Of a stretch of 64,000 nucleotides of DNA, positions 37,009 through 47,050 are shown piece after piece. Source of the DNA: Rhizobium sp. BK313 (GTDB lineage: Bacteria; Pseudomonadota; Alphaproteobacteria; Rhizobiales; Rhizobiaceae); contig NZ_JACHZQ010000001.1 in the NCBI RefSeq assembly GCF_014193655.1, positions 1,302,001-1,366,000 of the forward strand. Reading direction: 5' to 3'. Under the pieces are notes generated by a model. The model did not search any database. It was not told the origin of the DNA and was given only the letters and a program-made list of their open reading frames with translations. Numbering within the stretch: position 1 is the first letter of the stretch; each line of letters begins with the position of its first letter. The translations under genes were made by a program, and so were the position numbers.

Positions 37009-38478
37009 ATGGCTGCCGTCCAAGAAACGATCGATCAGGTTCGTCTGATCGATGTGGACCAGTATAAGTATGGTTTCGAAACCACGATCGAAATGGACAA
37101 GGCTCCGAAGGGTCTGTCCGAGGATATCATCCGCTTCATCTCCGCCAAGAAGCGGGAGCCCGAATGGATGCTGGAATGGCGTCTGGAGGCTTACCGACGC
37201 TGGCTGACGCTGGAAGAGCCCACATGGGCTCGCGTCGACTATCCGAAGATCGACTTCAACGACATCTATTACTACGCCGCGCCGAAAAACACTCCCGGCC
37301 CGACGTCGCTGGAAGATGTCGATCCGGAATTGCTGAAGACCTATGAGAAACTGGGTATTCCGCTGCGCGAACAGGAAATCCTCGCCGGCGTCGAGCGGCC
37401 AAAGATCGCAGTCGATGCGGTGTTCGATTCGGTCTCGGTGGTCACCACCTTCAAGGAAGAGCTGAAGAAGGCCGGCGTGATCTTCATGTCGATCTCGGAA
37501 GCGATCCGCGAGCATCCTGAACTCGTGCGTAAGTATCTCGGCTCCGTCGTTCCAACGACCGACAATTTCTATGCGACGCTGAATTCGGCTGTCTTTACCG
37601 ACGGCTCGTTCGTTTTCGTGCCGAAGGGCGTGCGGTGCCCGATGGAACTGTCTACTTACTTCCGCATCAACGAGAAGAACACCGGTCAGTTCGAACGCAC
37701 GCTAATCATTGCCGAAGAGGGAGCCTATGTCTCCTATCTCGAAGGCTGCACGGCGCCGCAGCGCGACGAAAACCAACTGCATGCGGCCGTAGTGGAGCTG
37801 GTTGCCCTGGACGATGCCGAGATCAAGTATTCGACCGTTCAGAATTGGTATCCGGGCGACAAGAACGGCAAGGGCGGCATCTACAACTTTGTCACCAAGC
37901 GTGGCGATTGCCGCGGCGATCGTTCGAAGATTTCCTGGACGCAGGTCGAAACCGGTTCGGCGATCACCTGGAAATATCCGTCCTGCATCCTGCGTGGCGA
38001 CGACAGCCACGGTGAGTTCTATTCGATCGCCGTGTCCAACGGTCATCAGCAGGTCGATAGCGGCACCAAGATGATCCACCTCGGCAAGAATACGTCGAGC
38101 CGCATCATCTCGAAGGGCATCGCCGCCGGCGTGTCGCAGAACACCTATCGCGGCCAGGTTTCGGCCCACCGCAAGGCATCGAATGCACGCAACTTCACCC
38201 AGTGCGACTCGCTGCTGATCGGCGACAAATGCGGCGCCCATACGGTGCCCTACATCGAGGCGAAGAACTCGACGGCGCAGTTCGAGCACGAAGCCACCAC
38301 GTCGAAGATCTCCGAGGACCAACTGTTCTACTGCCTGCAGCGCGGCATTCCGCAAGAAGCGGCGATTGCCCTGATCGTCAATGGCTTCGTCAAGGAAGTG
38401 CTGCAGCACCTGCCGATGGAATTCGCCATCGAGGCGCAGAAGCTGATCAGCATCTCCCTGGAAGGCAGCGTCGGCTAA
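37009..38478 (+). CDS. sufB: Fe-S cluster assembly scaffold SufB
   Basis: A 489-aa SufB, part of the SufBC2D scaffold that builds iron-sulfur clusters in the cytosol. The long beta-helix core with [37 protein letters not shown] and [21 protein letters not shown] is unmistakable. ATG 37009 follows GGAGAACGAC; the open frame continues upstream to 36874 without cause to use it. It follows sufS2 after 146 bp and is followed by sufC. Confidence 0.98.
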   Translation: MAAVQETIDQVRLIDVDQYKYGFETTIEMDKAPKGLSEDIIRFISAKKREPEWMLEWRLEAYRRWLTLEEPTWARVDYPKIDFNDIYYYAAPKNTPGPTSLEDVDPELLKTYEKLGIPLREQEILAGVERPKIAVDAVFDSVSVVTTFKEELKKAGVIFMSISEAIREHPELVRKYLGSVVPTTDNFYATLNSAVFTDGSFVFVPKGVRCPMELSTYFRINEKNTGQFERTLIIAEEGAYVSYLEGCTAPQRDENQLHAAVVELVALDDAEIKYSTVQNWYPGDKNGKGGIYNFVTKRGDCRGDRSKISWTQVETGSAITWKYPSCILRGDDSHGEFYSIAVSNGHQQVDSGTKMIHLGKNTSSRIISKGIAAGVSQNTYRGQVSAHRKASNARNFTQCDSLLIGDKCGAHTVPYIEAKNSTAQFEHEATTSKISEDQLFYCLQRGIPQEAAIALIVNGFVKEVLQHLPMEFAIEAQKLISISLEGSVG

Positions 38479-38549
38479 CGCTGCCATCGAAAGACATATT
38501 CTGGCGCGCCGGACGCGCCGCACCTTCATTCCTTCGATAGGATCATAAC

Positions 38550-39305
38550 ATGCTTGAAATAAAGAACCTGCACGCCCGCATCGCCGAAGACGGCACCGAA
38601 ATCATCCGCGGCTTGGACCTCACGGTAAAGGCCGGTGAAGTCGCTGCCATCATGGGTCCGAACGGCTCCGGCAAGTCGACACTCTCTTATGTCCTTTCCG
38701 GCCGCGACGATTACGAAGTGACCGAAGGCGATATCCTCTACAACGGCGAGAGCATTCTGGAGCTCGACGCCGCCGAGCGCGCCTCCAAAGGTATCTTCCT
38801 CGCCTTCCAGTACCCGGTCGAGATCCCCGGCGTTGCCACCATGCAATTCCTGAAGGTAGCGATGAACGAGCAGCGCAAGGCGCGCGGCGAGGCCGAACTG
38901 ACGACGCCGGACTTTATGCGCCGCGTCAAGGACGCTGCCGGCAAGCTGCATATCGACACCGAGATGCTGAAACGCCCGTTGAACGTCGGCTTCTCCGGCG
39001 GGGAAAAGAAGCGAGCGGAAATCCTGCAGATGGCGCTGTTGGAGCCCAAGCTTTGCATTCTTGACGAGACGGACTCCGGCCTCGACATCGATGCGCTGAA
39101 GATCGTCGCCGATGGCGTCAACGCGCTGCGCTCGCCCGACCGCGCCGTGGTCGTCATCACCCACTACCAGCGCCTGCTCGACTACATCATTCCGGACACG
39201 GTCCACGTCCTCTACAAGGGCCAAGTGATCAAGTCCGGCGACAAGACGCTGGCGCATGAGCTCGAGGCCAACGGCTATGCCGATATCATCGGGGCTGCGG
39301 CCTGA
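38550..39305 (+). CDS. sufC: Fe-S assembly ATPase SufC
   Basis: A 251-aa ABC-type ATPase with Walker A GPNGSGKST (36-44), the family-specific signature FSGGEKKR (148-155) and Walker B LCILDETDSGLDID. It powers conformational change of the SufBC2D complex. Soluble, no membrane segments. It lies between sufB and sufD in the operon. Confidence 0.98.
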   Translation: MLEIKNLHARIAEDGTEIIRGLDLTVKAGEVAAIMGPNGSGKSTLSYVLSGRDDYEVTEGDILYNGESILELDAAERASKGIFLAFQYPVEIPGVATMQFLKVAMNEQRKARGEAELTTPDFMRRVKDAAGKLHIDTEMLKRPLNVGFSGGEKKRAEILQMALLEPKLCILDETDSGLDIDALKIVADGVNALRSPDRAVVVITHYQRLLDYIIPDTVHVLYKGQVIKSGDKTLAHELEANGYADIIGAAA

Positions 39306-39327
39306 TCGGGGCGGAAAGGATACGTCG

Positions 39328-40602
39328 ATGAACATTCAGACGACGAGCCGCCTGACCGCCGGGGAGACGGCGCTGATCGAGGCTTACAATAACCAGTTGG
39401 GTGATTTGCCGGGCAATGGCGACGTGTTCGCCGTCCGCGACCGCCTGCTGGATGATCTTAAGACAGCCGGCCTGCCGACGCGGCGTTTCGAAGCCTGGCA
39501 CTATACCGATTTCAAGAGCCTGCTGCGTTCCGTTCCGACCGACGTCGGGGCCGGCATCGTCGAGCCCTTATCGCCGACCGTTCCCGGTTCGGCTGTGCTG
39601 CCGGTTCTGCAAGGCAGCGTGAGCGGCAAGACGTCGATCGATGACCTGGTCGTCAGCCGCTATGCCGATAGTTTGGCAGACGGTACAGCCGCCGCCAGCC
39701 TGACCGCGCTTGGCAGGGACGACGCCATCGGCCGGATCAACGGCAGCTTCGTGCGCGACGGCTATGTCATCGAGTTTCCCGATGGCACCGAGCTCGACGC
39801 GCCGCTGGAGATCCAGTTCATCCATGCCGGCGGCCAGATCCATAGCCGCCTACCGGTCTCGTTTGGCGCCGATGTCAAGGCGACCGTGATCGAGCGCCAT
39901 CAGGCCGTGCCCGGTGCTGCGGCGCTGGTCTCCTCGATCAGCGACATCAAAATCGGCAAGGGTGCCGAAGTGACCTGGATCATCCTGCAGGAGCAGGGAA
40001 TCGAGGACACACATCTCGGCCAGATCCGCGTCGACCTCGGCGCGGATGCCAAGCTGAAGCTGTTCGTTATCAATGCCGGCGGCAAGCTCGTGCGCCAGGA
40101 GTTGCATGTGAAGGTCACGGGCGAGGGCTCCGACCTCGTGCTGCGCGGCATCAACTTGCTCGGTGGCGACACGCATACCGATGTGACGCTGGTGCTTGGC
40201 CACGACGTGCCGCACACGAGCTCGACGGAGATCGTTCGCAATGTGGTGTTCGACCGCGCCCGCGGCGTCTTCCAGGGTATGATCCGTGTCGCTCCGGATG
40301 CGCAGAAGACCGATGCCCGTATGGCCTGCAACACGCTGCTGATGTCCGACGATGCCGAGTTTTCCGTCAAGCCGGAGCTCGAAATCTTCGCCGACGACGT
40401 GCAGTGCGGCCACGGTGCCACAGTTGCCGATATCGACGCCAACCATCTGTACTATATGATGGCGCGCGGCATTCCGAAGAACAAGGCCCGCGCCATGCTG
40501 GTCAATGCCTTCGTGGCCGAGATCGTCGAAGAGCTAGAAGACGAAGCCCTGGTCGAGGCGCTGGAAAGCGTTATTTCGGCCTGGCTCGATAAGCATGCCT
40601 GA
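39328..40602 (+). CDS. sufD: Fe-S cluster assembly protein SufD
   Basis: A 424-aa SufD, the SufB paralogue in the scaffold. The N-terminus carries LPTRRFEAWHYTDFKSLLR, and the C-terminus has DDVQCGHGATVADIDANHLYYMMARGIPKNKARAMLVNAFVAEI, typical of SufD including the conserved CGHGA. ATG 39328 follows GGAAAGGAT. It starts 22 bp after sufC. Confidence 0.97.
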   Translation: MNIQTTSRLTAGETALIEAYNNQLGDLPGNGDVFAVRDRLLDDLKTAGLPTRRFEAWHYTDFKSLLRSVPTDVGAGIVEPLSPTVPGSAVLPVLQGSVSGKTSIDDLVVSRYADSLADGTAAASLTALGRDDAIGRINGSFVRDGYVIEFPDGTELDAPLEIQFIHAGGQIHSRLPVSFGADVKATVIERHQAVPGAAALVSSISDIKIGKGAEVTWIILQEQGIEDTHLGQIRVDLGADAKLKLFVINAGGKLVRQELHVKVTGEGSDLVLRGINLLGGDTHTDVTLVLGHDVPHTSSTEIVRNVVFDRARGVFQGMIRVAPDAQKTDARMACNTLLMSDDAEFSVKPELEIFADDVQCGHGATVADIDANHLYYMMARGIPKNKARAMLVNAFVAEIVEELEDEALVEALESVISAWLDKHA

Positions 40603-40616
40603 TTGGAGCAACGCTC

Positions 40617-41858
40617 GTGGACAAGATCGTACCAGCCACCGCCTATGACGTCGAAGCGATCCGCCGGGATTTTCCGATCCTGTCGACGACCGTCCACGGC
40701 AAACCGCTGGTCTATCTCGACAACGGTGCATCTGCACAGAAGCCGCAGGTCGTGATCGACGCGGTGTCGCATGCTTATTCGAGCGAGTATGCCAACGTGC
40801 ACCGCGGGCTCCACTTCCTCTCCAATGCTGCCACCGAGGCCTATGAGGCTGCGCGCGAAAAAGTGCGCCGCTTCCTGAATGCGCCGTCAGTGGACGATAT
40901 CGTCTTCACCAAGAACTCGACCGAAGCGATCAATACCGTCGCCTATGGCTGGGGCATGCCCAAGCTCGGCGAGGGCGACGAGATCGTGATTTCGATCATG
41001 GAACATCATTCGAACATCGTGCCCTGGCATTTCATCCGTGAACGGCAGGGCGCCAAACTGGTCTGGGTTCCGGTGGACGATGACGGCGCTTTCCATATCG
41101 AGGATTTCGAAAAGAGCCTGACGGAACGCACCAAGCTGGTCGCCATCACTCATATGTCGAATGCGCTCGGCACCGTCGTCCCGGTCAAGGAAGTCTGCCG
41201 CATTGCGCATGAGCGCGGCATTCCCGTGCTGATCGATGGATCGCAGGGTGCCGTGCACCTGCCTGTCGACGTGCAGGATATCGATTGCGACTGGTACGTC
41301 ATGACCGGCCACAAGCTCTACGGCCCTTCGGGGATCGGCGTGCTCTACGGCAAGAAGGACAGGCTTCGCGAGATGCGGCCCTTCCAGGGCGGCGGCGAGA
41401 TGATCTTCGACGTCACCGAGGATAACGTCACCTACAACGATCCGCCGCATCGTTTCGAAGCCGGCACGCCGCCCATTGTCCAGGCGATCGGGCTTGGCGT
41501 CGCGCTCGACTATATGGAGAGCGTCGGCCGCGAGGCGATCGCCCGACACGAGGCCGATCTCGCGGCTTATGCGGCGGAGCGGTTGCGGGAGATCAATTCG
41601 CTGCGCGTTTTCGGCACTGCGCCCGGCAAAGGTGGTATCTTCTCCTTCGAACTTGCGGGTATCCATTCCCACGACGTTTCGATGGTGATCGACCGTCAGG
41701 GCGTTGCCGTCCGCGCAGGCACACATTGCGCGCAGCCGCTCTTGAAACGCTTCGGCGTCACCTCCACATGCCGTGCATCGTTCGGCATGTATAATACCCG
41801 TGCCGAGGTGGATGCCCTGGCCGATGCGCTGGAATATGCGCGCAAATTCTTTGCCTAA
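40617..41858 (+). CDS. sufS: Cysteine desulfurase, class II (SufS)
   Basis: A 413-aa class II cysteine desulfurase with PLP lysine Lys233 in TGHKLYGPSG and catalytic Cys371 in VRAGTHCAQP, the short SufS-type loop. It provides sulfur to SufBCD; a SufE partner is not in the window. The start is a GTG at 40617, well placed behind TTGGAG. Called sufS1 in the rhizobial suf nomenclature. It is 14 bp downstream of sufD. Confidence 0.97.
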   Translation: MDKIVPATAYDVEAIRRDFPILSTTVHGKPLVYLDNGASAQKPQVVIDAVSHAYSSEYANVHRGLHFLSNAATEAYEAAREKVRRFLNAPSVDDIVFTKNSTEAINTVAYGWGMPKLGEGDEIVISIMEHHSNIVPWHFIRERQGAKLVWVPVDDDGAFHIEDFEKSLTERTKLVAITHMSNALGTVVPVKEVCRIAHERGIPVLIDGSQGAVHLPVDVQDIDCDWYVMTGHKLYGPSGIGVLYGKKDRLREMRPFQGGGEMIFDVTEDNVTYNDPPHRFEAGTPPIVQAIGLGVALDYMESVGREAIARHEADLAAYAAERLREINSLRVFGTAPGKGGIFSFELAGIHSHDVSMVIDRQGVAVRAGTHCAQPLLKRFGVTSTCRASFGMYNTRAEVDALADALEYARKFFA

Positions 41859-41869
41859 GGAGGCAAGCG

Positions 41870-42250
41870 ATGTCACTCGACGAAAGCGAACAGAAGATCG
41901 ACGTGCGCGAGGGCATCGTGCATTCCAGCATTCCCGAGGCCGAGTTGGCACGCCTCAGCGACGACGTCATCGGTGCGCTGAAGACGGTCTATGACCCTGA
42001 AATTCCCGCCGATATCTTCGAACTCGGTCTGGTCTACAAGATCGATATCGAAGACGACCGTATGGTGAAGATCGTCATGACGCTGACCGCGCCGGGTTGC
42101 CCCGTCGCCGGCGAAATGCCGGGCTGGGTCGAAAATGCCGTCGGAGCAGTCGAAGGCGTCTCCGGCGTCGAAGTCGCCATGACCTTTGACCCACCATGGA
42201 CGCCGGATCGCATGTCGGAAGAGGCACAGGTAGCGGTCGGCTGGTATTGA
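41870..42250 (+). CDS. sufT: SUF system Fe-S assembly protein SufT (MIP18/DUF59 family)
   Basis: A 126-aa protein with a MIP18 (DUF59) domain: ALKTVYDPEIPADIFELGLVYKI and MTLTAPGCPVAGEMPGWV, including the conserved Cys and DPE motif. SufT-type proteins help maturation and turnover of iron-sulfur proteins. It is 11 bp after sufS behind AAGGAGGCAAGCG, a strong ribosome-binding site. In rhizobial papers this position is 'sufX'. Confidence 0.92.
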   Translation: MSLDESEQKIDVREGIVHSSIPEAELARLSDDVIGALKTVYDPEIPADIFELGLVYKIDIEDDRMVKIVMTLTAPGCPVAGEMPGWVENAVGAVEGVSGVEVAMTFDPPWTPDRMSEEAQVAVGWY

Positions 42251-42326
42251 AGCTTTAAGCCGCTCGCTTTACATTATGACTCGAAGCACCGGATCTTGAC
42301 CCCGGTTGTGGAAGGAGAATAGGCCC

Positions 42327-42716
42327 ATGGGCTTTGCAGTGATGACCATGACGGATGACGCAGCAGCGCGCGTCAAGGCAATCGTCGACAATTCCGGGCC
42401 TGATGCCAAGGGTGTTCGCGTCGGCATCAAGAAGGGCGGTTGCGCGGGGATGGAATACACCATCGATCTCGTAACAGAGCCGAACGCCAAGGACGATCTG
42501 ATCGAGCGCAACGGCGCCAAGGTTTGGGTCGAGCCGTCGGCAGTGCTTTATCTGCTTGGCACCGAGATGGGTTTTGAAACCACCACGCTGCGCTCCGGCT
42601 TCACTTTCACCAATCCCAACCAGACGTCGGCCTGCGGCTGCGGCGAATCCGTCGAACTGAAGCCGGCCGATCTCGCGGCTCTGGCTGCACAGCGCCAGGC
42701 CGCTCCGGCTGTCTGA
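42327..42716 (+). CDS. sufA: A-type Fe-S carrier SufA
   Basis: A 129-aa A-type carrier with the three cluster-binding cysteines: Cys39 (GGCAGMEY), Cys103 and Cys105 (SACGCGES). It delivers clusters from SufBCD to apo-proteins. ATG 42327 follows GAAGGAG. It is the last gene of the operon and converges with the antidote gene; a GC-rich inverted repeat lies at 42728-42748. Confidence 0.97.
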   Translation: MGFAVMTMTDDAAARVKAIVDNSGPDAKGVRVGIKKGGCAGMEYTIDLVTEPNAKDDLIERNGAKVWVEPSAVLYLLGTEMGFETTTLRSGFTFTNPNQTSACGCGESVELKPADLAALAAQRQAAPAV

Positions 42717-42727
42717 CAGATGCCGAT

Positions 42728-42748
42728 CGCCGCTGATATCAGGCGGCG
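42728..42748. terminator. GC-rich inverted repeat between convergent sufA and the antidote gene
   Basis: CGCCGC-TGATATCA-G-GCGGCG forms a stem with a palindromic centre just after sufA, overlapping the last codons of the convergent antidote gene. No T-tract; termination is inferred from position. Confidence 0.3.
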
Positions 42749-43023
42749 TCGGATTCGCGCTCGGCCACCGCCACCGGCGTCAGTTTCAGACCGAGTGCCT
42801 TGACCACTTTCAAGATAGTCGCGAACTCCGGATTGCCTTCGCCACTCAGCGCCCGATAAAGCGCCGAGCGGTTCATACCGACATCCTTGGCAAGCTTGCT
42901 CATATTGCGCGTTCGCGCCACCTCGCCAAGCGCCTTGGTAATCGAAGCCGGATCGTCGGTTTCGAAGGCTGCTGCGATATAGCCGTCGACGGCGTCCACG
43001 CTAAAGGGCGTTTCCTGCGCCAT
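42739..43023 (-). CDS. Putative addiction-module antidote protein (HI1420-type, XRE-like)
   Basis: A 94-aa DNA-binding-type protein with a helix-turn-helix (NMSKLAKDVGMNRSALYRALSGEGNPEFATI) and a C-terminal KALGLKLTPVAV, matching the HigA-like antidote family that normally pairs with a small RelE/HigB toxin. No such toxin is adjacent: upstream is a hydrolase gene whose stop is 1 bp away, and downstream is convergent sufA. It is an orphan, perhaps now acting as a regulator. ATG 43023 follows AAAGG. Confidence 0.85.
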   Translation of the reverse strand: MAQETPFSVDAVDGYIAAAFETDDPASITKALGEVARTRNMSKLAKDVGMNRSALYRALSGEGNPEFATILKVVKALGLKLTPVAVAERESDAA

Positions 43024-43024
43024 A

Positions 43025-43645
43025 TTATAAGCCTTTCTGAATGAGCCAATCGCGGATGAGCCCGGCTTCGCTCTCGTGCAAGCCGTGGCCCGTCGGCAGC
43101 AGGTAGCTGCTGACGTCCGCGTGACAGTTCTCAAATTGTGTTTTTACCAGAACCGCGTCGTCGGGTTGCCGGCGTTCATCATCTTCGCCTGCGGTGATCA
43201 GGACAGGCAGGTTGCGCATCGACGGGAAAGCTTCTTCCGGCGCGGGCGACAAAGGGCGTAATAGGATCGCGCCTGATGCCAAGCCAGGCTGGGTGCGCAG
43301 AATTGATGCGGCCATGATCGCACCATTGGAAAAGCCGAGCAAAATCGGAGGCTGCCTCAATATTCGCTGTTCGATGGCCGCGCCTATGAGCCGACAGAGC
43401 AGAGCCGTCTGCTCGCGGAGATCATCATAGTCGAGGCTCCGATCGGGATTGCGACGGAAAAATGCAAAGCCATCTTCCCAACCCACGCCGCCGCGCAAGG
43501 CCATATAGGGCCGTTGTGGCGCAATTTCATCAGCAAGCGGAACGAGGTCCGCTTCGCTTCTCCCGCTGCCGTGCAACAGCACAAGCGGCCGAGAGGAGAA
43601 ACGTTCCCGTCCCGCGACAAAGTAAAATCCTGATAATTCCGGCAT
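43025..43645 (-). CDS. Alpha/beta hydrolase, phospholipase/carboxylesterase-like
   Basis: A 206-aa hydrolase with the nucleophile elbow GFSNGA (about Ser106), Asp in the TAGEDDERR segment and His in PTGHGL. The pattern LLHGSGRSEADLVPLADEIAP resembles the carboxylesterase/YpfH group. Cytosolic, substrate unknown. Its stop codon is 1 bp from the antidote start, so the two are read as a unit. Confidence 0.87.
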   Translation of the reverse strand: MPELSGFYFVAGRERFSSRPLVLLHGSGRSEADLVPLADEIAPQRPYMALRGGVGWEDGFAFFRRNPDRSLDYDDLREQTALLCRLIGAAIEQRILRQPPILLGFSNGAIMAASILRTQPGLASGAILLRPLSPAPEEAFPSMRNLPVLITAGEDDERRQPDDAVLVKTQFENCHADVSSYLLPTGHGLHESEAGLIRDWLIQKGL

Positions 43646-43682
43646 GATGTATGAATTCCAGCGCCGTCTTTTGCCGCGCTAC

Positions 43683-43716
43683 AAAAAGTGCCGCGCGTCC
43701 CACCAGACGCGCGGCG
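43683..43716 (-). terminator. Rho-independent terminator downstream of gcvP
   Basis: A perfect 10-bp stem (GCCGCGCGTC at 43690-43699, GACGCGCGGC at 43706-43715) with a 6-nt loop is followed on the minus strand by CACTTTTT, giving the T-tract. It fits the end of the gcvTHP transcript. Confidence 0.75.
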
Positions 43717-43757
43717 CAGTCATAGAGATTTTTCGCGATAGATTTATGTCGGGGGAG

Positions 43758-43787
43758 AGTGAAGCGGCTGAACCGCTTCACTTTTTT
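43758..43787 (+). terminator. Hairpin with T-tract directly after gcvP (plus orientation)
   Basis: AGTGAAGCGG (43758-43767) and CCGCTTCACT (43773-43782) form a 10-bp stem with a 5-nt loop, followed on the plus strand by a run of six T. It is 11 bp beyond the gcvP stop and could block transcription entering gcvP antisense. Confidence 0.55.
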
Positions 43788-43797
43788 GGAAAAACAC

Positions 43798-46662
43798 TTA
43801 TTCCGCGGCTTCGGCGTAGGCTTCAACCGGCGGGCAGGTGCAGATGAGATTTCGGTCACCATAGACGTTGTCCACGCGGTTGACGGGCGACCAGTATTTA
43901 TCGACCCGGAAAGCGCCCGGCGGGAAGCAGGCCTGTTCGCGGGAATAGGGCCGATTCCACTCGCCAACGAGGTCTTCGACCGTGTGCGGTGCGTTTTTCA
44001 GCGGGTTATCGGTCTTGTCCATGCGGCCTTCTTCGATGGCGCGGGCTTCCTCGCGGATCGCCAACATCGCCTCGCAGAAGCGGTCGAGCTCTGCCTTTGT
44101 TTCCGATTCGGTCGGCTCGATCATCAGCGTGCCGGCAACCGGCCAGCTCATGGTCGGCGCGTGGAAGCCGCAATCGATCAGGCGCTTGGCGACGTCATCG
44201 ACGGTGACGCCGGCGCTGTCGACCAGCGGACGCGTGTCGATGATGCATTCATGCGCCACGCGGCCGCTCTTCGATTTGTAGAGCACGTCGTAAGCGCCCT
44301 TCAGCCGCGCCGCGATATAGTTGGCGTTGAGGATCGCGACCTTGGTCGCCTGCGTCAGCCCTTCGCCGCCCATCATCAGGCAGTAGCTCCAGGAAATCGG
44401 CAGGATCGAAGCCGAGCCGAAGGCTGCAGCCGACACCGCGCCGGCGCGTCCATCCGTTTCCGGATGACCAGGCAGGTGCGCCGTCAGATGCGCCTTGACG
44501 CCGATCGGGCCCATGCCGGGACCGCCGCCGCCATGCGGAATGCAGAAGGTCTTGTGCAGGTTCAGGTGGCTGACGTCGGAACCGATGTCGCCGGGGCGGG
44601 AGAGGCCTACCATGGCGTTCATATTGGCACCGTCGAGGTAGACTTGGCCGCCGTGCATATGCACAAGTTCGCAAATCTCCTTGACCGTCTCTTCGAAGAC
44701 GCCGTGCGTCGACGGATAGGTGATCATGCAGCAGGAAAGATTGGCCGCATACTGATCCGCCTTGGCGCGGAAATCAGCCATGTCGATATCACCGTCATCG
44801 CTGACCTTGACCACGACAACTTTCATGCCGGCCATCTGCGCGGAGGCCGGGTTCGTACCGTGTGCCGAGGTCGGGATCAGGCAGATGTCGCGGTGACCCT
44901 GGCCGTTGGCGATGTGGTAGTTGCGGATGGTGAGCAGGCCGGCATATTCGCCCTGCGCGCCGGAATTCGGCTGCATGGAGAAGGCGTCATAGCCGGTCAC
45001 CGCGCAAAGCTTTTCCGTCAGGTCATCGATCATCTCGCGATAACCAAGCGCCTGATCGGCCGGCACGAAGGGATGAATATCCGCAAATTCCGGCCAGCTT
45101 ATCGGCAACATCTCAGCCGTTGCATTCAGCTTCATGGTGCAGGAACCGAGCGGGATCATCGAGCGGTCGAGCGCCAGGTCGCGGTCCGAGAGCCGCCGGA
45201 TATAGCGGGTCATCTCGCTTTCGGCGCGGTTCATGTGGAAGATCGGATGCGTCAGATATTCGCTGGTGCGCAGCAGGTTCTTCGGAAGGCGATAGCCGGG
45301 TTCGAAGTCTGCGAGACGGAAATTGCCGCCGAAGGCGCGCCAGACGGCTTCCAGCGTTGCCGGGCGCGTGCGCTCGTCAAGGCTCATGCCGATCTTGGTT
45401 TCACCGACCTTGCGCAGATTGACGCCCTCGGCGACGGCCGCGCGCAGGATCAGGCCCTGCATATGGCCGACCTCGACGGTGATCGTGTCGAAGAAGGTCT
45501 CGGGCTCGATGGCGTACCCAAGCTTTTCGAGCCCCTTGGCCATCAGCACGGCCTTCTGGTGCACCTGCTGGGCAATCGCCTTGAGACCCTGGGGGCCATG
45601 GAAGACGGCATACATGGAAGCCATGACGGCGAGCAGAACCTGCGCGGTGCAAATGTTCGACGTCGCCTTTTCACGGCGGATATGCTGTTCGCGGGTCTGC
45701 AGCGACAGACGAAAGGCGCGATTGCCGCGGGCATCGACGGAGACGCCGACAAGACGACCGGGCATGGAACGCTTATAAGCATCCTTGACGGCCATATAGG
45801 CGGCATGCGGACCGCCATAGCCGACCGGCACACCGAAGCGCTGCGACGAGCCGACGGCAATGTCCGCGCCCATTTCGCCGGGCGACTTCAGCAGCGTCAG
45901 CGCCAGCGGATCTGCAGCAACAACTGCGATCGCGCCGGTCTGGTGTAGTCTTGAGATCAGACCGGTGAAGTCATTGATGTGGCCATGCGTACCCGGATAC
46001 TGGAAGATGGCTCCGAAGACATCGACCGGATCGAGATCAGTGAAGGGGTTGCCGACGATGACGGTCCAGCCGAGCGGCTCCGCGCGGGTCTTGATCAATG
46101 CGATGGTCTGAGGATGACAATCGGCATCAACGAAGAAAGCCTTGGCCTTGGATTTCGCCACACGCTCGGCCATCGCCATGCCTTCGGCCGCAGCGGTTGC
46201 TTCATCGAGCAGTGAGGCATTGGCAACATCGAGACCCGTCAGGTCGCAGATCATCGTCTGGTAGTTCAGCAGCGCCTCGAGGCGACCTTGGCTGATTTCA
46301 GGCTGGTAAGGCGTATAGGCCGTGTACCAAGCCGGATTTTCCAGAATGTTGCGCTGAATGACCGGCGGCGTAATCGTGCCGTAGTAGCCCTGACCGATCA
46401 GCGAGACGAGAACCTTGTTCTTGTTGGCGGTCTCGCGCAGCTTGTCGAGCGCTTCGCGTTCCGTCATCGGTGCGCCCCAGGTGAGCGGCGCCTTCTGGCG
46501 GATGGATGGCGGCAGCGTCGCGTCGATCAGTCCGTCTAGACTGCCATAGCCGATGACCTTCAGCATGTCAGCCATTTCAGCCGGGGACGGGCCGATATGG
46601 CGGCGATTGGCGAAATCGTAGGGCTGGTAGTCGGTGAATGTGAATTCCGTAGGCGTATCCAT
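43798..46662 (-). CDS. gcvP: Glycine dehydrogenase (decarboxylating), P protein
   Basis: A 954-aa single-chain P protein of the glycine cleavage system, which decarboxylates glycine and passes the aminomethyl group to lipoylated GcvH. The N-terminal half ([27 protein letters not shown]) and the C-terminal half with the PLP lysine in [15 protein letters not shown] are both complete. Its start overlaps the gcvH stop (TAATG). It is the last gene of gcvTHP and is followed by a terminator. Confidence 0.97.
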   Translation of the reverse strand: MDTPTEFTFTDYQPYDFANRRHIGPSPAEMADMLKVIGYGSLDGLIDATLPPSIRQKAPLTWGAPMTEREALDKLRETANKNKVLVSLIGQGYYGTITPPVIQRNILENPAWYTAYTPYQPEISQGRLEALLNYQTMICDLTGLDVANASLLDEATAAAEGMAMAERVAKSKAKAFFVDADCHPQTIALIKTRAEPLGWTVIVGNPFTDLDPVDVFGAIFQYPGTHGHINDFTGLISRLHQTGAIAVVAADPLALTLLKSPGEMGADIAVGSSQRFGVPVGYGGPHAAYMAVKDAYKRSMPGRLVGVSVDARGNRAFRLSLQTREQHIRREKATSNICTAQVLLAVMASMYAVFHGPQGLKAIAQQVHQKAVLMAKGLEKLGYAIEPETFFDTITVEVGHMQGLILRAAVAEGVNLRKVGETKIGMSLDERTRPATLEAVWRAFGGNFRLADFEPGYRLPKNLLRTSEYLTHPIFHMNRAESEMTRYIRRLSDRDLALDRSMIPLGSCTMKLNATAEMLPISWPEFADIHPFVPADQALGYREMIDDLTEKLCAVTGYDAFSMQPNSGAQGEYAGLLTIRNYHIANGQGHRDICLIPTSAHGTNPASAQMAGMKVVVVKVSDDGDIDMADFRAKADQYAANLSCCMITYPSTHGVFEETVKEICELVHMHGGQVYLDGANMNAMVGLSRPGDIGSDVSHLNLHKTFCIPHGGGGPGMGPIGVKAHLTAHLPGHPETDGRAGAVSAAAFGSASILPISWSYCLMMGGEGLTQATKVAILNANYIAARLKGAYDVLYKSKSGRVAHECIIDTRPLVDSAGVTVDDVAKRLIDCGFHAPTMSWPVAGTLMIEPTESETKAELDRFCEAMLAIREEARAIEEGRMDKTDNPLKNAPHTVEDLVGEWNRPYSREQACFPPGAFRVDKYWSPVNRVDNVYGDRNLICTCPPVEAYAEAAE

Positions 46663-47024
46663 TACGCGATGAGCTCCTTGTAGCCGGATTCATCCAGCAA
46701 ACCATTGGCATCGGCGACATTCTTAAGCTTCAACTTGAAAAACCAGCCAGCGCCCATCGGGTCGGAATTGACGAGCGCCGGATCAGCCGTGATGGCTTCG
46801 TTGATCTCGGTGATCTCGCCATCGAGCGGACAATAGACCTCCGACGCCGCTTTGACGGATTCGACGGTCGCCGCATCGTCGCCTTTGGAGAAGTTGGCGC
46901 CGACTTCGGGCAGTTCCACGAAAACGAGGTCGCCGAGCTGTTCGGCGGCATGTGCCGTGATTCCGACGGTCGCAACGTCGCCTTCGATGTTCAGCCACTC
47001 ATGTTCTTCGGTGTATTTCAGCAT
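46662..47024 (-). CDS. gcvH: Glycine cleavage system H protein
   Basis: A 120-aa lipoyl carrier with the lipoyl lysine Lys58 in the ESVKAA motif, preceded by GDDAATV. It shuttles the methylamine group between GcvP, GcvT and the L protein. The lipoyl synthesis gene lipB lies at 62.4 kb. It starts 26 bp after gcvT and overlaps the gcvP start by one base. Confidence 0.97.
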   Translation of the reverse strand: MLKYTEEHEWLNIEGDVATVGITAHAAEQLGDLVFVELPEVGANFSKGDDAATVESVKAASEVYCPLDGEITEINEAITADPALVNSDPMGAGWFFKLKLKNVADANGLLDESGYKELIA

Positions 47025-47050
47025 GGACGATCCTCTCTGGAATATGACGT

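Noticed and set aside
43759..45948. A 729-codon open frame on the plus strand antisense to gcvP
   Set aside because: It is a shadow of gcvP. The translation is low complexity in Arg, Ala, Gly and His, and no family features were seen.
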